Assembly (NCBI GenBank): GCA_900549715.1 | Contig: URPK01000001.1 | Location: forward strand, 310,001 to 374,000 | DNA: 64,000 nucleotides | Direction of reading: 5' to 3' | DNA from: an uncultured Collinsella sp. | GTDB lineage: Bacteria; Actinomycetota; Coriobacteriia; Coriobacteriales; Coriobacteriaceae | Shown: one piece after another, positions 6,893 to 15,308 of the stretch | Position numbering within the stretch: position 1 is the first letter of the stretch | Layout of the letters: every line of letters begins with the position of its first letter | Notes under the pieces: generated by a model | The model's input: the letters and a program-made list of their open reading frames with translations, nothing else | The model's database searches: none | What the model was told of the DNA's origin: nothing | Made by a program: the position numbers and the translations under genes

Positions 6893-9682
6893 ATGGATGG
6901 TCCAAGCGTGAGTCTCGGCAGCAAACTATCCGATGCAAAGGTCTCCTTTGCGATATTCAAGCGCGACATTAAGCGACTGCTTGTGAACCCCGTCGCCTTG
7001 GTGGTCACCCTTGGCGTGTGCGTTATCCCCTCGCTGTACGCTTGGTACAACATCGTGGCTAACTGGGATCCATATGGAAACACCCAGGGCATTAAAATCG
7101 CTATCGCCAACAACGATCAGGGCACTCAGAACGACCTAGTGGGCGAGCTCAATGCGGGCGATAAGGTGGTCGACCAGCTCAAGGAAAACGATCAGCTGGG
7201 CTGGACCTTCGTCGACTCGGCTGCCGATGCCAAAGAGGGCGTCGAGAGCGGGGAATACTACGCGGCGATCGTAATCCCCAAGAACTTCTCCGACAATCTT
7301 GTCTCGATGCTCGATGGCAATTACCATCAGCCCAAGCTCACCTATTACGTCAATGAGAAGAAGAGCGCCATTGCGCCCAAGGTCACCGATACCGGTGCCA
7401 ACACCATCGAGGAGCAGATCAACTCGGAGTTTGTCTCCACGGTGGGCGAGACCGTAGCGGGCATCGCCAAGGATGCCGGCATCGATTTAAAGGACAAGGC
7501 AACCCAGACTCAGGACTCGCTGACAAGTTCGGTGTCCGAGGCATCCGACACCTTGGGTGAGGTGCGCGATTCGATTGGCGATATGAATGCCGCCATCGAT
7601 AAGACGAGTGGCGCTATCGCCTCGGCTGATGCGGCGCTTGCCGGCTTGCAAGGTCAGGCACCGTCGCTGACGCAGGCGATCTCCCAGGGCAACGACCTGC
7701 TGGGCGAGGCTCGCGCCACGGCGGGCAACTCTATCACCTCGCTCTCCAAGGCACTCTCGGAAGGTAGCCTTGCACTCACCAAGACGTCAGCCTCCGCGAA
7801 CGCTGCGATTGGCAAGCTAACGGGTACGGTCACATCTACGACCACCCGCATCGACAACTCGCTCGAGTCTCTCCAGGCGACGATCGATCACAATAAGGCC
7901 GTTATCGGGCGCTTGGAGATTCTCGTTAATGACACGTCGACAGGTTCCGAGGAAATTGACGCGCGCATTGTATCGACCATCGATTCGCTTCGCGAGCAAA
8001 ACCAGAAGCTGCAGAGCATCAAGGATGGCCTTTCTGCACAGTCGAGCGCCATGGCAAACGACGCTACGGCAATCTCGAACGCGAGCAACGCACTCAACGC
8101 GGCAATTCAGACCGGTACGGCTAGCCTCGGTCAGGCTCAGACCGATCTGGGTCAGAACGCACTTCCGAAGGCTTCGAGCGCGCTTGACTCCTTTGCCGCC
8201 GTTTCGGGCGATTTGACCGGCATTGTGTCGGGTATGACCCCCACGATAGCGAGCGCGCGCGGCACGCTGGCGCAGCTCGACGCCACGTTCAAGCAGGCAA
8301 AGACCACGCTGTCCCAAACCGACGCCTCCCTTGCCAAGGTTCAGGACAAGCTCGCGACCGCCGCCAATGACATTGCGGCGCTGCAGACCTCTGAGTCTAT
8401 GGGCGAGTTAGCCGACCTCATGGACGTCGACGTCAATGACGTGGCAGATTTCATGGCATCTCCGGTTGAGCTGACGTCCAAGTCAATCTATCCGGTCAAG
8501 AGCTTTGGCTCGGGCATCGCGCCCTTCTACACCAATCTGGCGCTGTGGGTAGGCGGCTATGTGCTCATCGCTATCTATAAACTCGAGGTCGACCGCGAGG
8601 GCATCGGTAGCTTTACGGCGCGTCAGGGCTACTTTGGCCGCTGGCTGCTGCTGGTGATCCTGGGTGCGTTGCAGGCCATCATCGTTACGGTGGGAGATCT
8701 GGTCATTGGCGTTCAGTGCGTCAATCCGCTGCTCTTTGTACTGGGCGGCATCGCTATTTCGTTCACCTACGTCAACATCATCTATGCGCTGTCCACCACG
8801 TTTAAGCATATCGGTAAAGCCATTGGCGTCATCCTCGTCATTGTGCAGATCCCCGGCTCGTCGGGCATGTATCCCATCGAGATGATGCCCGGCTTCTTCC
8901 AATGGCTGCATCCGCTGCTGCCCTTCACCTATGGCATCAACCTGCTGCGCGAGACCGTCGGTGGCATGTATTCGTTCAACTACCTGTTCAACCTGTGCAT
9001 CCTGGGCGTGTTCCTTGCCATCGCACTCTTTATTGGCTTGCAGCTGCGTCCGCTGCTGCTCAACCTCAACCTGCTCTTTGATAAGCAGCTTTCCACGACG
9101 GGCCTTATGATCTGCGAGTCCAACGACCTGCCGCGCCAGCGCTATTCGCTGCGCACGGCCATGCGCGTCATGCTCGATTCGGATTCGTACCGTCGCGAGC
9201 TGCTCGATCATGCCGTGGCGTTTGAGCATCGCTACCCGTACTACATCAAGGGCGGTTTTGCCGCCGTGGTAGGCGTGCAGGTTCTGCTCTTTGTGCTTTC
9301 GACGGTGCTCGATATCGACAATAACGGCAAGATCATCCTACTCGTTATCTGGATCATTTCGGTTATCGCCATCTGCGGCTGGCTCATCAACATCGAATAC
9401 ATCCGTGCGAGCCTCAATACCCAGATGCGTATCTCGGCGCTTTCGGACGAGGACCTTCGCCGCGAGATGCGCGAGCACACGGCTGCCATCCCTGCCGCCC
9501 GTCGCATGTTTGGTCTCAACGCCAGCGAGCGTGGCGCCAAGGGAGGCGAACAGCCTACGAGCCGTCTGTCGCATATCGGTGCGCATCGTAAGGCTCAAGA
9601 TGCCGACGGCGCTGACAACGTAAACGGAAACGACGGGGACACCACCTCGCTTGGCAAGCACTCTAAAGGAGGTGAGGCATAA
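6893..9682 (+). CDS. YhgE/Pip family membrane protein, long form
   Basis: Large membrane protein (929 aa) of the YhgE/phage-infection-protein family, related to ABC-2 type export permeases. After a cytoplasmic start, a transmembrane helix lies near 33-52. The conserved signature YNIVANWDPYGNT follows, then a large extracytoplasmic region rich in Ala/Ser/Thr heptads (about 200-520, coiled coil). A C-terminal membrane domain has helices near 545-565, 584-608, 613-637, 642-665 and 697-718. It carries an extra C-terminal part with two more helices (about 786-808 and 813-837) and a charged tail that the downstream paralogue lacks. The start is uncertain: the ATG at 6893 has poor Shine-Dalgarno spacing, and a GTG at 6908 behind AGGATGG is possible. 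The transported substrate is unknown. Confidence 0.88.
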   Translation: MDGPSVSLGSKLSDAKVSFAIFKRDIKRLLVNPVALVVTLGVCVIPSLYAWYNIVANWDPYGNTQGIKIAIANNDQGTQNDLVGELNAGDKVVDQLKENDQLGWTFVDSAADAKEGVESGEYYAAIVIPKNFSDNLVSMLDGNYHQPKLTYYVNEKKSAIAPKVTDTGANTIEEQINSEFVSTVGETVAGIAKDAGIDLKDKATQTQDSLTSSVSEASDTLGEVRDSIGDMNAAIDKTSGAIASADAALAGLQGQAPSLTQAISQGNDLLGEARATAGNSITSLSKALSEGSLALTKTSASANAAIGKLTGTVTSTTTRIDNSLESLQATIDHNKAVIGRLEILVNDTSTGSEEIDARIVSTIDSLREQNQKLQSIKDGLSAQSSAMANDATAISNASNALNAAIQTGTASLGQAQTDLGQNALPKASSALDSFAAVSGDLTGIVSGMTPTIASARGTLAQLDATFKQAKTTLSQTDASLAKVQDKLATAANDIAALQTSESMGELADLMDVDVNDVADFMASPVELTSKSIYPVKSFGSGIAPFYTNLALWVGGYVLIAIYKLEVDREGIGSFTARQGYFGRWLLLVILGALQAIIVTVGDLVIGVQCVNPLLFVLGGIAISFTYVNIIYALSTTFKHIGKAIGVILVIVQIPGSSGMYPIEMMPGFFQWLHPLLPFTYGINLLRETVGGMYSFNYLFNLCILGVFLAIALFIGLQLRPLLLNLNLLFDKQLSTTGLMICESNDLPRQRYSLRTAMRVMLDSDSYRRELLDHAVAFEHRYPYYIKGGFAAVVGVQVLLFVLSTVLDIDNNGKIILLVIWIISVIAICGWLINIEYIRASLNTQMRISALSDEDLRREMREHTAAIPAARRMFGLNASERGAKGGEQPTSRLSHIGAHRKAQDADGADNVNGNDGDTTSLGKHSKGGEA

Positions 9683-11872
9683 ATGAAAAACATCCTGCAC
9701 CTGTTTAAGCGCGATGTCCAAAACGTGTCTCGCTCCGTGATCGGCATGGTCGTCGTGATGGGCCTGATCATCGTGCCATGTCTCTATGCATGGTTTAACA
9801 TCGCCGGAAGCTGGGATCCATACGGCAACACCGGCAACCTTAAGATCGCCGTGGTCAACACTGATGAGGGTTACGAGAGCGATCTGATTCCCGTCGAGGT
9901 CAACGTGGGCGAAAACGTAACCGCCACCCTGCGCGGCAACGAGAACTTCGACTGGGTTGTGCTCAACGATCGCGATAAGGCCATCGATGGCGTCAAGTCG
10001 GGCGCGTACTACGCTGCCGTCGTTATCCCTAAAACGTTTAGCGCCGACATGATGACGCTTTTCTCGACCGAGGTGAAGCACGCCGATATCGAGTTCTACG
10101 AGAACCAGAAGGCTAACGCCATCGCACAGATCGTGACTGAAAAGGGCTCGAGCGCCGTCCAGAGTCAGGTCAACGAGACCTTTACCAAGACCATCACGAC
10201 CATCGGCCTTAAGACCGTGTCCAGCCTGCTCGACTATATGAGTACCGACCAGGTGAGCAACTTTATCGCCAATCTGTCCTCGACGCTGGGCGATTCGGTC
10301 GAGGACCTGCAGGACGTTCAGGCGAGTGCGACGTCGCTCGCGGGCATTTTGAGCTCCACGTCCGATTCACTGACATCGGCGGGCGGCATGCTCAAGCAGA
10401 CGGGCACCGTTGATGAGTCGACGAAGCAGCTGATGGAGCACGCCAAGAGCGGCATCAATGATTCCAAGGAAGCGCTCAAGGCCGCCAACGATGCCGTTGA
10501 CGCGGCGATTGACGGAAGCGCGGGCTCGTTCGACAACGTGTCCGCCGAGCTTGCGAAGGCATTCGATGCCGCGAATCAGCATGTTTACCTTACGGTGTCT
10601 CAGCTCAACGAAGCCGCAGCGGCGCTCAATACGCGTGCTGACGATATCGATGCGATGGCCGATCAGCTCCGCAACCTTGCCGACCAGGTGAGTGATGACA
10701 AGCTCAAAGACGGTCTCGAGTCCGCTGCGACGTCGCTGGGCAGAATTGCCGTGGAGTACCGCAACAATGCGAAGGACCTGACGGCGACCGCAAAGTCCCT
10801 TTCGGACGGCATGGCGGAGGTCAACAACTCGCGTGCCGAGGTCGACCAGGCCATCGCCGATGCCAAGGCGGGTATCTCGGGAGCCAAGTCCGACTACGAT
10901 TCCACGTTCTCGGTTAAGGCCAAGGAGCTCAAGAAGACCATTTCGGGCGTTCTGGATTCCCTGAACGGTATCTCGGGTGACTTGGATAGCGCCGTGAGCG
11001 GTCTGACCGACGCCTCTGGCTCGCTCGCAAAGGGCCTCTCCAAGGCTGCGACGCTGGTCAACAAGGCTTCCGATCAGCTGGGTGAGGCATCGGACAAGAT
11101 CAGCGCCTTTAAGGACGAGCTCGATGGCGCCCTGATGTCGGACGACCTTGCCACGATCAAGACGATGATCGGCAACGATCCCGAGGGTTTGGCCGTGTCG
11201 CTTTCCGGCCCCGTCGCGCTCGACCGCAAGCCGGTCTATCCGATCCGCAATTACGGTTCGGCCATGGCGCCGTTCTATACGATCCTGTCGCTGTGGGTCG
11301 GCTCGATCGTGCTGGCGGCCATGATGAAGGTATCGGTTGACGATGAGCTCATCAACGAGCTGATCCCCGTGCGCCTGCACGAGATCTACCTGGGCCGCTA
11401 CCTGTTCTTTGGAGGTCTGGCCCTGCTGCAGGCGACACTCGTGTGCGCGGGCGACATCCTGTTCTTTGGCATCCAATGCGACAACCCGCTGCAGTTTGTG
11501 CTGGCGGGCTGGGTCGCGAGTCTCGTGTTCTCCAATATCGTCTACACGCTCACGGTTTCGTTTGGCGATATCGGCAAGGCGCTCGCTGTCGTGCTGTTGG
11601 TCATGCAGGTCGGCGGTTCAGGCGGTACGTTCCCCATCGAGATGACCGGCCCCGTGTTCCAGGCGATCTACCCGTTCCTGCCGTTTACCCACGGCATCAA
11701 CGCCATGCACGCCGCCATGGCTGGCGCCTACCATATGGAGTACTGGGTTGAGCTGGGTATCTTGGCGAGCTATCTGATTCCGTCGCTGGCCCTGGGTGTG
11801 GTCTTCCGCCGCCCGGTCATCAAAGCCAACGACTGGATTATCGAAAAGCTGGAGTCAACCAAATTGATTTAG
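9683..11872 (+). CDS. YhgE/Pip family membrane protein, short form
   Basis: Second YhgE/Pip protein (729 aa), paralogous to the preceding one. It shares the N-terminal helix and signature (NIAGSWDPYGNTGNLKIAVVN), the coiled-coil extracytoplasmic region and the C-terminal ABC-2-like membrane domain (APFYTILSLWVG, PFLPFTHGIN), but lacks the extra two-helix tail. Its ATG begins on the base after the upstream stop, with a perfect AAAGGAGGTGA Shine-Dalgarno inside the upstream gene. The two proteins are therefore coupled and probably form a heteromer. In Firmicutes such proteins are tied to phage reception and, in some loci, to type VII secretion; no other secretion gene is visible here, so the role stays open. 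Confidence 0.9.
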   Translation: MKNILHLFKRDVQNVSRSVIGMVVVMGLIIVPCLYAWFNIAGSWDPYGNTGNLKIAVVNTDEGYESDLIPVEVNVGENVTATLRGNENFDWVVLNDRDKAIDGVKSGAYYAAVVIPKTFSADMMTLFSTEVKHADIEFYENQKANAIAQIVTEKGSSAVQSQVNETFTKTITTIGLKTVSSLLDYMSTDQVSNFIANLSSTLGDSVEDLQDVQASATSLAGILSSTSDSLTSAGGMLKQTGTVDESTKQLMEHAKSGINDSKEALKAANDAVDAAIDGSAGSFDNVSAELAKAFDAANQHVYLTVSQLNEAAAALNTRADDIDAMADQLRNLADQVSDDKLKDGLESAATSLGRIAVEYRNNAKDLTATAKSLSDGMAEVNNSRAEVDQAIADAKAGISGAKSDYDSTFSVKAKELKKTISGVLDSLNGISGDLDSAVSGLTDASGSLAKGLSKAATLVNKASDQLGEASDKISAFKDELDGALMSDDLATIKTMIGNDPEGLAVSLSGPVALDRKPVYPIRNYGSAMAPFYTILSLWVGSIVLAAMMKVSVDDELINELIPVRLHEIYLGRYLFFGGLALLQATLVCAGDILFFGIQCDNPLQFVLAGWVASLVFSNIVYTLTVSFGDIGKALAVVLLVMQVGGSGGTFPIEMTGPVFQAIYPFLPFTHGINAMHAAMAGAYHMEYWVELGILASYLIPSLALGVVFRRPVIKANDWIIEKLESTKLI

Positions 11873-11968
11873 TTCAGCCACGTAAACGCTGTCAGAACAT
11901 CGAGGTCTTCCAGTTTGACACTTTATTATGCTGGATTGCGATGCAACGCCGGTTGTTGCTACAGTAGC

Positions 11969-12006
11969 GGGGCGTACCGGGGGTCCGGTGCGCCCTGTTT
12001 TTATTT
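11969..12006 (+). terminator. Intrinsic terminator after the YhgE pair
   Basis: GGGCG-TACCGG (from 11970) pairs with CCGGTG-CGCCC around a GGGT loop, followed by GTTTTTATTT. A possible promoter (TTGCGA at 11936, TACAGT at 11960) lies just before it, so it could instead be a leader attenuator of the EamA gene. Confidence 0.65.
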
Positions 12007-12073
12007 GACCATGAGGCGGCACGCAGCCATACGCGTGCGGACACCACGCCCAGATTGAGTGCGAGGATGTTCC

Positions 12074-13057
12074 ATGGCCCAATACGCTGCCAACGAAATC
12101 GAAAACATGCCCGATAGCCCTGTAGCCCGTGAGGATTTGGGCGCGGGTGGTATTCCCCGGGGTGCCGGCGCACGCTCGCCGTTGTTCTGGAAAGTTCTAC
12201 TGCTTTCGGTGGCGATTATCTGGGGCTACTCCTTTACCACTATGAAGGACGCACTCGACACCATTCCGGTGTTCGAGCTGGTCTATGTTCGCTTTCTCCC
12301 GGCATCACTGGTTATGTTTGCAATTTTCCATAAGCGCATCATCGCTCATTTCAATGCCCGCAACCTGATCGTCGGGCTTGGCATGGGCGCGCTCATGTGG
12401 GGTGCCTACGGTTTGCAGACGATCGGCCTGGCACAGACCACGGCGGGCAAGAGCGCTTTTTTGACCGGCACGTATTGCATCCTTGTGCCGTTTGCAAGCT
12501 ATGTCCTGAGCGGTGAAAAGCTTACCCGGTATAACCTGGGTGCAGCGTTGTTGTGCCTGGCGGGTATTGGCCTGGTAGCGCTCGATAGCGTCGAGTTCAA
12601 TGCCGGCGATGTTATTACCTTGGGCGGCGCGATCTTCTTCGCCATCCAGATGGCGGTGACTGCCAAGTACGGTCGCAAGATGGACATCAACGTCATCACG
12701 TTTTGGATGTTTGTGGGCAATGGCGTTTTGAGTTTAATCACGTCGCTGCTATTCGAGACTCAGGCGCCCCTCTCTGCATGGACGCCGGAGTTTATCGGTG
12801 TGGCTGTTTTCCTCTCGGTGGGCTGCACATGCGCGGCGCTGCTCGTCCAAAACGTCGGTTTGGCGCATGTCCCCGCCTCGACGGGCTCACTGCTTCTTTC
12901 GATGGAGTCGCCTTCGGGCGTGTTGTTTTCGGTGCTGCTGATGGGGGAGGCGCTCACCTCGCGCCTGCTCGCCGGCTTCGTGCTTATCTTCCTGTCGATT
13001 ATCTTGAGCGAGACTCACTTCGATTTTTTGCGCAAAAAGCCGCGCCCGCAATTGTAA
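12074..13057 (+). CDS. EamA/DMT family transporter
   Basis: Inner-membrane drug/metabolite exporter-type permease (327 aa) with two EamA repeats, about ten hydrophobic helices in all. Typical signatures are IIWGYSFTTMKDAL in the first repeat, GLQTIGLAQTTAGKSAFLTGTYCILVPF, and AALLVQNVGLAHVPASTGSLLLSMESPSGVLFSVLLMGE in the second. The substrate cannot be read from sequence; relatives export amino acids or metabolites. The ATG at 12074 has GAGGAT seven bases upstream and is preferred to a GTG five codons earlier. The gene is monocistronic, with its own terminator. Confidence 0.9.
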   Translation: MAQYAANEIENMPDSPVAREDLGAGGIPRGAGARSPLFWKVLLLSVAIIWGYSFTTMKDALDTIPVFELVYVRFLPASLVMFAIFHKRIIAHFNARNLIVGLGMGALMWGAYGLQTIGLAQTTAGKSAFLTGTYCILVPFASYVLSGEKLTRYNLGAALLCLAGIGLVALDSVEFNAGDVITLGGAIFFAIQMAVTAKYGRKMDINVITFWMFVGNGVLSLITSLLFETQAPLSAWTPEFIGVAVFLSVGCTCAALLVQNVGLAHVPASTGSLLLSMESPSGVLFSVLLMGEALTSRLLAGFVLIFLSIILSETHFDFLRKKPRPQL

Positions 13058-13069
13058 ACAACTTGTTGC

Positions 13070-13095
13070 GCCGCCCTCTCGGGGCGGCATTTTTT
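13070..13095 (+). terminator. Terminator of the EamA gene
   Basis: GCCGCCC-TCTC-GGGGCGGC stem-loop followed by ATTTTTT. Confidence 0.88.
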
Positions 13096-13173
13096 ATGCG
13101 TCGCCCTTAAAGTTGTACCTTGCACTTTACGCTATCAAAGTGCTTGCTGCAAAAACGTTACTGGAGGGCATTT

Positions 13174-14472
13174 ATGGCACCAGCTCTGTCCGATCTTCAA
13201 CCGCAATCAGCGCCCAAGGCCACCGCAGCGGCGCAGGCCGCTATCGGCGATGGCCTGGTCAAAGAAGCCCAGGCATTTGCCGGTGAGCTTGCCGCATGGC
13301 GTCACGATCTCCATCAGATGCCCGAGCTCGGTAACAATCTTCCGCAGACGTCTGCCTATATCCAGGCACGTCTGGACGAGATGGACATCCCCCATACCAC
13401 GCTAGTCGACGGTTCCTGCGTCGTTGGCCTGATCGGTGCCGGTGCGGCCGCGGCCGCTCAGGGCAATGGCACGTGCAAGGACGAGCAGGCCGGAACGGTC
13501 GTCATGCTCCGAGGCGATATGGATGCCCTGCCCGTTGCCGAGGAATCGGGCGAGCCTTTCGCTTCCACCAACGGCTGCATGCACGCTTGTGGCCACGATA
13601 TGCACGCGACGGCGCTGCTTGGTGCGGCGCGCCTGCTCAAAGCCCGCGAGGCCGAGCTCGTCGACGCCAGTGCCACCGTCAAACTGCTGTTCCAGCCGGG
13701 CGAGGAGACCTTTGAGGGGGCACGCGCAGCCATCGCCGACGGCCTGCTCGAGAACCCGCGTCCTCAGGCGGCTTTTGCCATGCACGTTAACAGCCAATCG
13801 CCGCTCGGCCTGGTGCTCTATGGGAGCCCGGCGCTTTCGGGCGTGTACGGTTTCCGCATCACGCTCCAGGGCAAGGGTGGCCACGGTTCCAGCCCCGAGA
13901 TTTGCATCGACCCCATCACGGCGGGCGTGCATGTGCACCTGGCGCTCCAGGAGCTTATCTCCCGCGAGGTGCCGGCGGCCAAGGAGGTCGCACTTACCGT
14001 GGGTAAGTTCGCCGGCGGCCTGGCGGCCAACGTCATTCCCGACACATGCGTGCTCGAGGGAACGCTGCGCGGTTTTGATGTTGAGCTCATGGCTCACCTA
14101 AAGACCCGCATCGCCGAGGTCGTCAACGGCGTTGCCGCAACATATCGTACGCCGGCGACCGTCGAGACGCTTTCGGATGTTCCGCCGCTTGTACTCGACA
14201 GCGATATGACTCAGGCGTCGCTTGGCTACGTGGGCGCAGTGCTGCCCAAGGCGGCTTTCTTGCCGCTTTTCCATGCCATGGCGAGTGAGGACTTCGCGCT
14301 TATCTCGAGCGAGATCCCAAGTGCGTACTTTACGGTGGGCGCGGCCGTAACCGACACGGACGAGCATTTTGCCCAGCATCATCCCAAGGCGCGCTTTAAC
14401 GATGCCGAGCTTCCCCTCGGCGCCGCGGCCTATACCGCCGTCGCTTTGGGCTATATCGCCGACCACCGGTAG
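13174..14472 (+). CDS. M20 family amidohydrolase (hippurate hydrolase-like)
   Basis: Cytoplasmic metallo-amidohydrolase of peptidase family M20D (432 aa), hydrolysing N-acyl amino acids or related amides. It shows the N-terminal WRHDLHQMPEL motif, GDMDALPV, the metal motif MHACGHDMHAT, the catalytic Glu pair in FQPGEETFEGA, the dimerisation-domain GKGGHGSSPE and the C-terminal MASEDFALISSEIPSAYF. The ATG at 13174 has GGAGGG six bases upstream; an earlier TTG in frame lacks one. The stop codon lies inside a long palindrome. The natural substrate (hippurate, N-acetyl amino acid, aminobenzoyl-glutamate or indole conjugate) is not decided by sequence. Confidence 0.92.
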   Translation: MAPALSDLQPQSAPKATAAAQAAIGDGLVKEAQAFAGELAAWRHDLHQMPELGNNLPQTSAYIQARLDEMDIPHTTLVDGSCVVGLIGAGAAAAAQGNGTCKDEQAGTVVMLRGDMDALPVAEESGEPFASTNGCMHACGHDMHATALLGAARLLKAREAELVDASATVKLLFQPGEETFEGARAAIADGLLENPRPQAAFAMHVNSQSPLGLVLYGSPALSGVYGFRITLQGKGGHGSSPEICIDPITAGVHVHLALQELISREVPAAKEVALTVGKFAGGLAANVIPDTCVLEGTLRGFDVELMAHLKTRIAEVVNGVAATYRTPATVETLSDVPPLVLDSDMTQASLGYVGAVLPKAAFLPLFHAMASEDFALISSEIPSAYFTVGAAVTDTDEHFAQHHPKARFNDAELPLGAAAYTAVALGYIADHR

Positions 14473-14555
14473 CACCCAACCTTGCCTTTCAAGCCTGCGG
14501 GCATGGCCGTAAGGCCTATGCCCTTGTCTTTCAAGGCAATCTTGGGTGCTACCGG
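14466..14555. repeat. Long nested palindrome overlapping the amidohydrolase stop
   Basis: Outer arms of 14 bp (14466-14479 and 14542-14555) are perfect. Inside are TTGCCTT/AAGGCAA and, at the tip, GGGCAT-GGCC/GGCC-T-ATGCCC. The stop codon TAG is part of the left arm. There is no T tract, so it is not a plain intrinsic terminator; it may protect the 3' end or belong to the palindrome families described in the findings. Confidence 0.65.
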
Positions 14556-14595
14556 CGCCCGGCGCCGGCTATTCGTTTGTTAAATAAGGAGCAGT

Positions 14596-15004
14596 ATGTC
14601 CCAGCAGCGTAAGTTCTTCCCCGGCTGGCTCGTGGTGGCCTCCGGCTTTGTGATCATGGCCACGTGCTACATCATTTTCGTCAACTGCATGAGCCTGTTC
14701 CAGCCGTTGATCGTCAGCGACCTGGGCATTTCCCTTGCGCAGTACACCATCTCCAACGCCCACTAGCGCTGCGTCTAAGCAGTTTGGCATGGCCGACTTG
14801 GGTAAGGTAACGGGCACCATCACCTCGCTCGAGATGGTTGGCGGCACGGTGGGCGCCATCGTCTCGGGAATACTGTTCGATGCCACGGGCTCCTTTACGA
14901 GCACATGGATCGTGTGCCTGGCGTGCTCGGTGGCAATGCTGGTGTTCCTGCTGGCGTCTGAGCCCATCGCGGCTAAGCTGCGCGCGAGCGTGGCGGGGGA
15001 GTAG
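14596..15004 (+). pseudogene. MFS transporter remnant with large internal deletion
   Basis: Only the two ends of a major facilitator transporter, probably of the oxalate/formate antiporter-like type, remain. The first 56 codons (from ATG 14596 behind AAGGAG, product starting MSQQRKFFPGWLVVASGF) run through helix 1 and stop at TAG 14764. Immediately after, in another frame, comes a C-terminal segment (ASKQFGMADLGKVTGTITS, GTVGAIVSGILFDATGSF, then a last helix and stop at 15004), matching the final two to three helices. About 250-300 codons are missing and the frame is broken at the junction near 14761-14770. A functional protein is not expected. Confidence 0.85.
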
Positions 15005-15039
15005 GGACGACGTCGCTCGTAGCTCTTTGCCCCGTTTTG

Positions 15040-15103
15040 TCCGTGGCTGCCTTGGAAGCCGAATGGATGCTCGTACCGTCATTCGGTTTCCCATGCAGCC
15101 ACG
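15040..15103. repeat. Hairpin after the MFS remnant
   Basis: CCGTGGCTGC (15040-15049) pairs with GCAGCCACGG (15094-15103), and CCGAATG inside pairs with CATTCGG. Together with the next hairpin it fills the 300-base gap before hisS; no gene is seen there. Confidence 0.5.
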
Positions 15104-15183
15104 GGCTCAAGAGATGACCCGAAGTCTTTCCGTCCAACGGATTTTGTGATCCGAAGAGGCGGAAGGATTGCAGATTGCACACC

Positions 15184-15243
15184 GCGGCGGTGCATCTGGC
15201 CGAACGAGTCCCCATACCCTCGTTCGGTCAGATGCACCGCCGC
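15184..15243. repeat. 25-bp stem hairpin directly upstream of the hisS promoter
   Basis: The arms 15184-15208 and 15219-15243 are complementary at 24 of 25 positions with one G-T pair and a 10-base loop. The hisS -10 hexamer starts 18 bases after it, so the palindrome spans the expected -35 region, where no recognisable hexamer exists. Confidence 0.65.
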
Positions 15244-15260
15244 TGTTTGTGTTTGTGCCG

Positions 15261-15266
15261 TATAAT
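15261..15266 (+). promoter_or_regulatory. hisS -10 hexamer
   Basis: Perfect TATAAT 43 bases before the hisS ATG, with no good -35 partner at 16-18 bases. No T-box specifier or AGGGTGG antiterminator sequence is seen between it and the start. Confidence 0.55.
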
Positions 15267-15308
15267 GACCACTACCTATGACGCGATACAAAAGAAAGGT
15301 GTTTGCCC

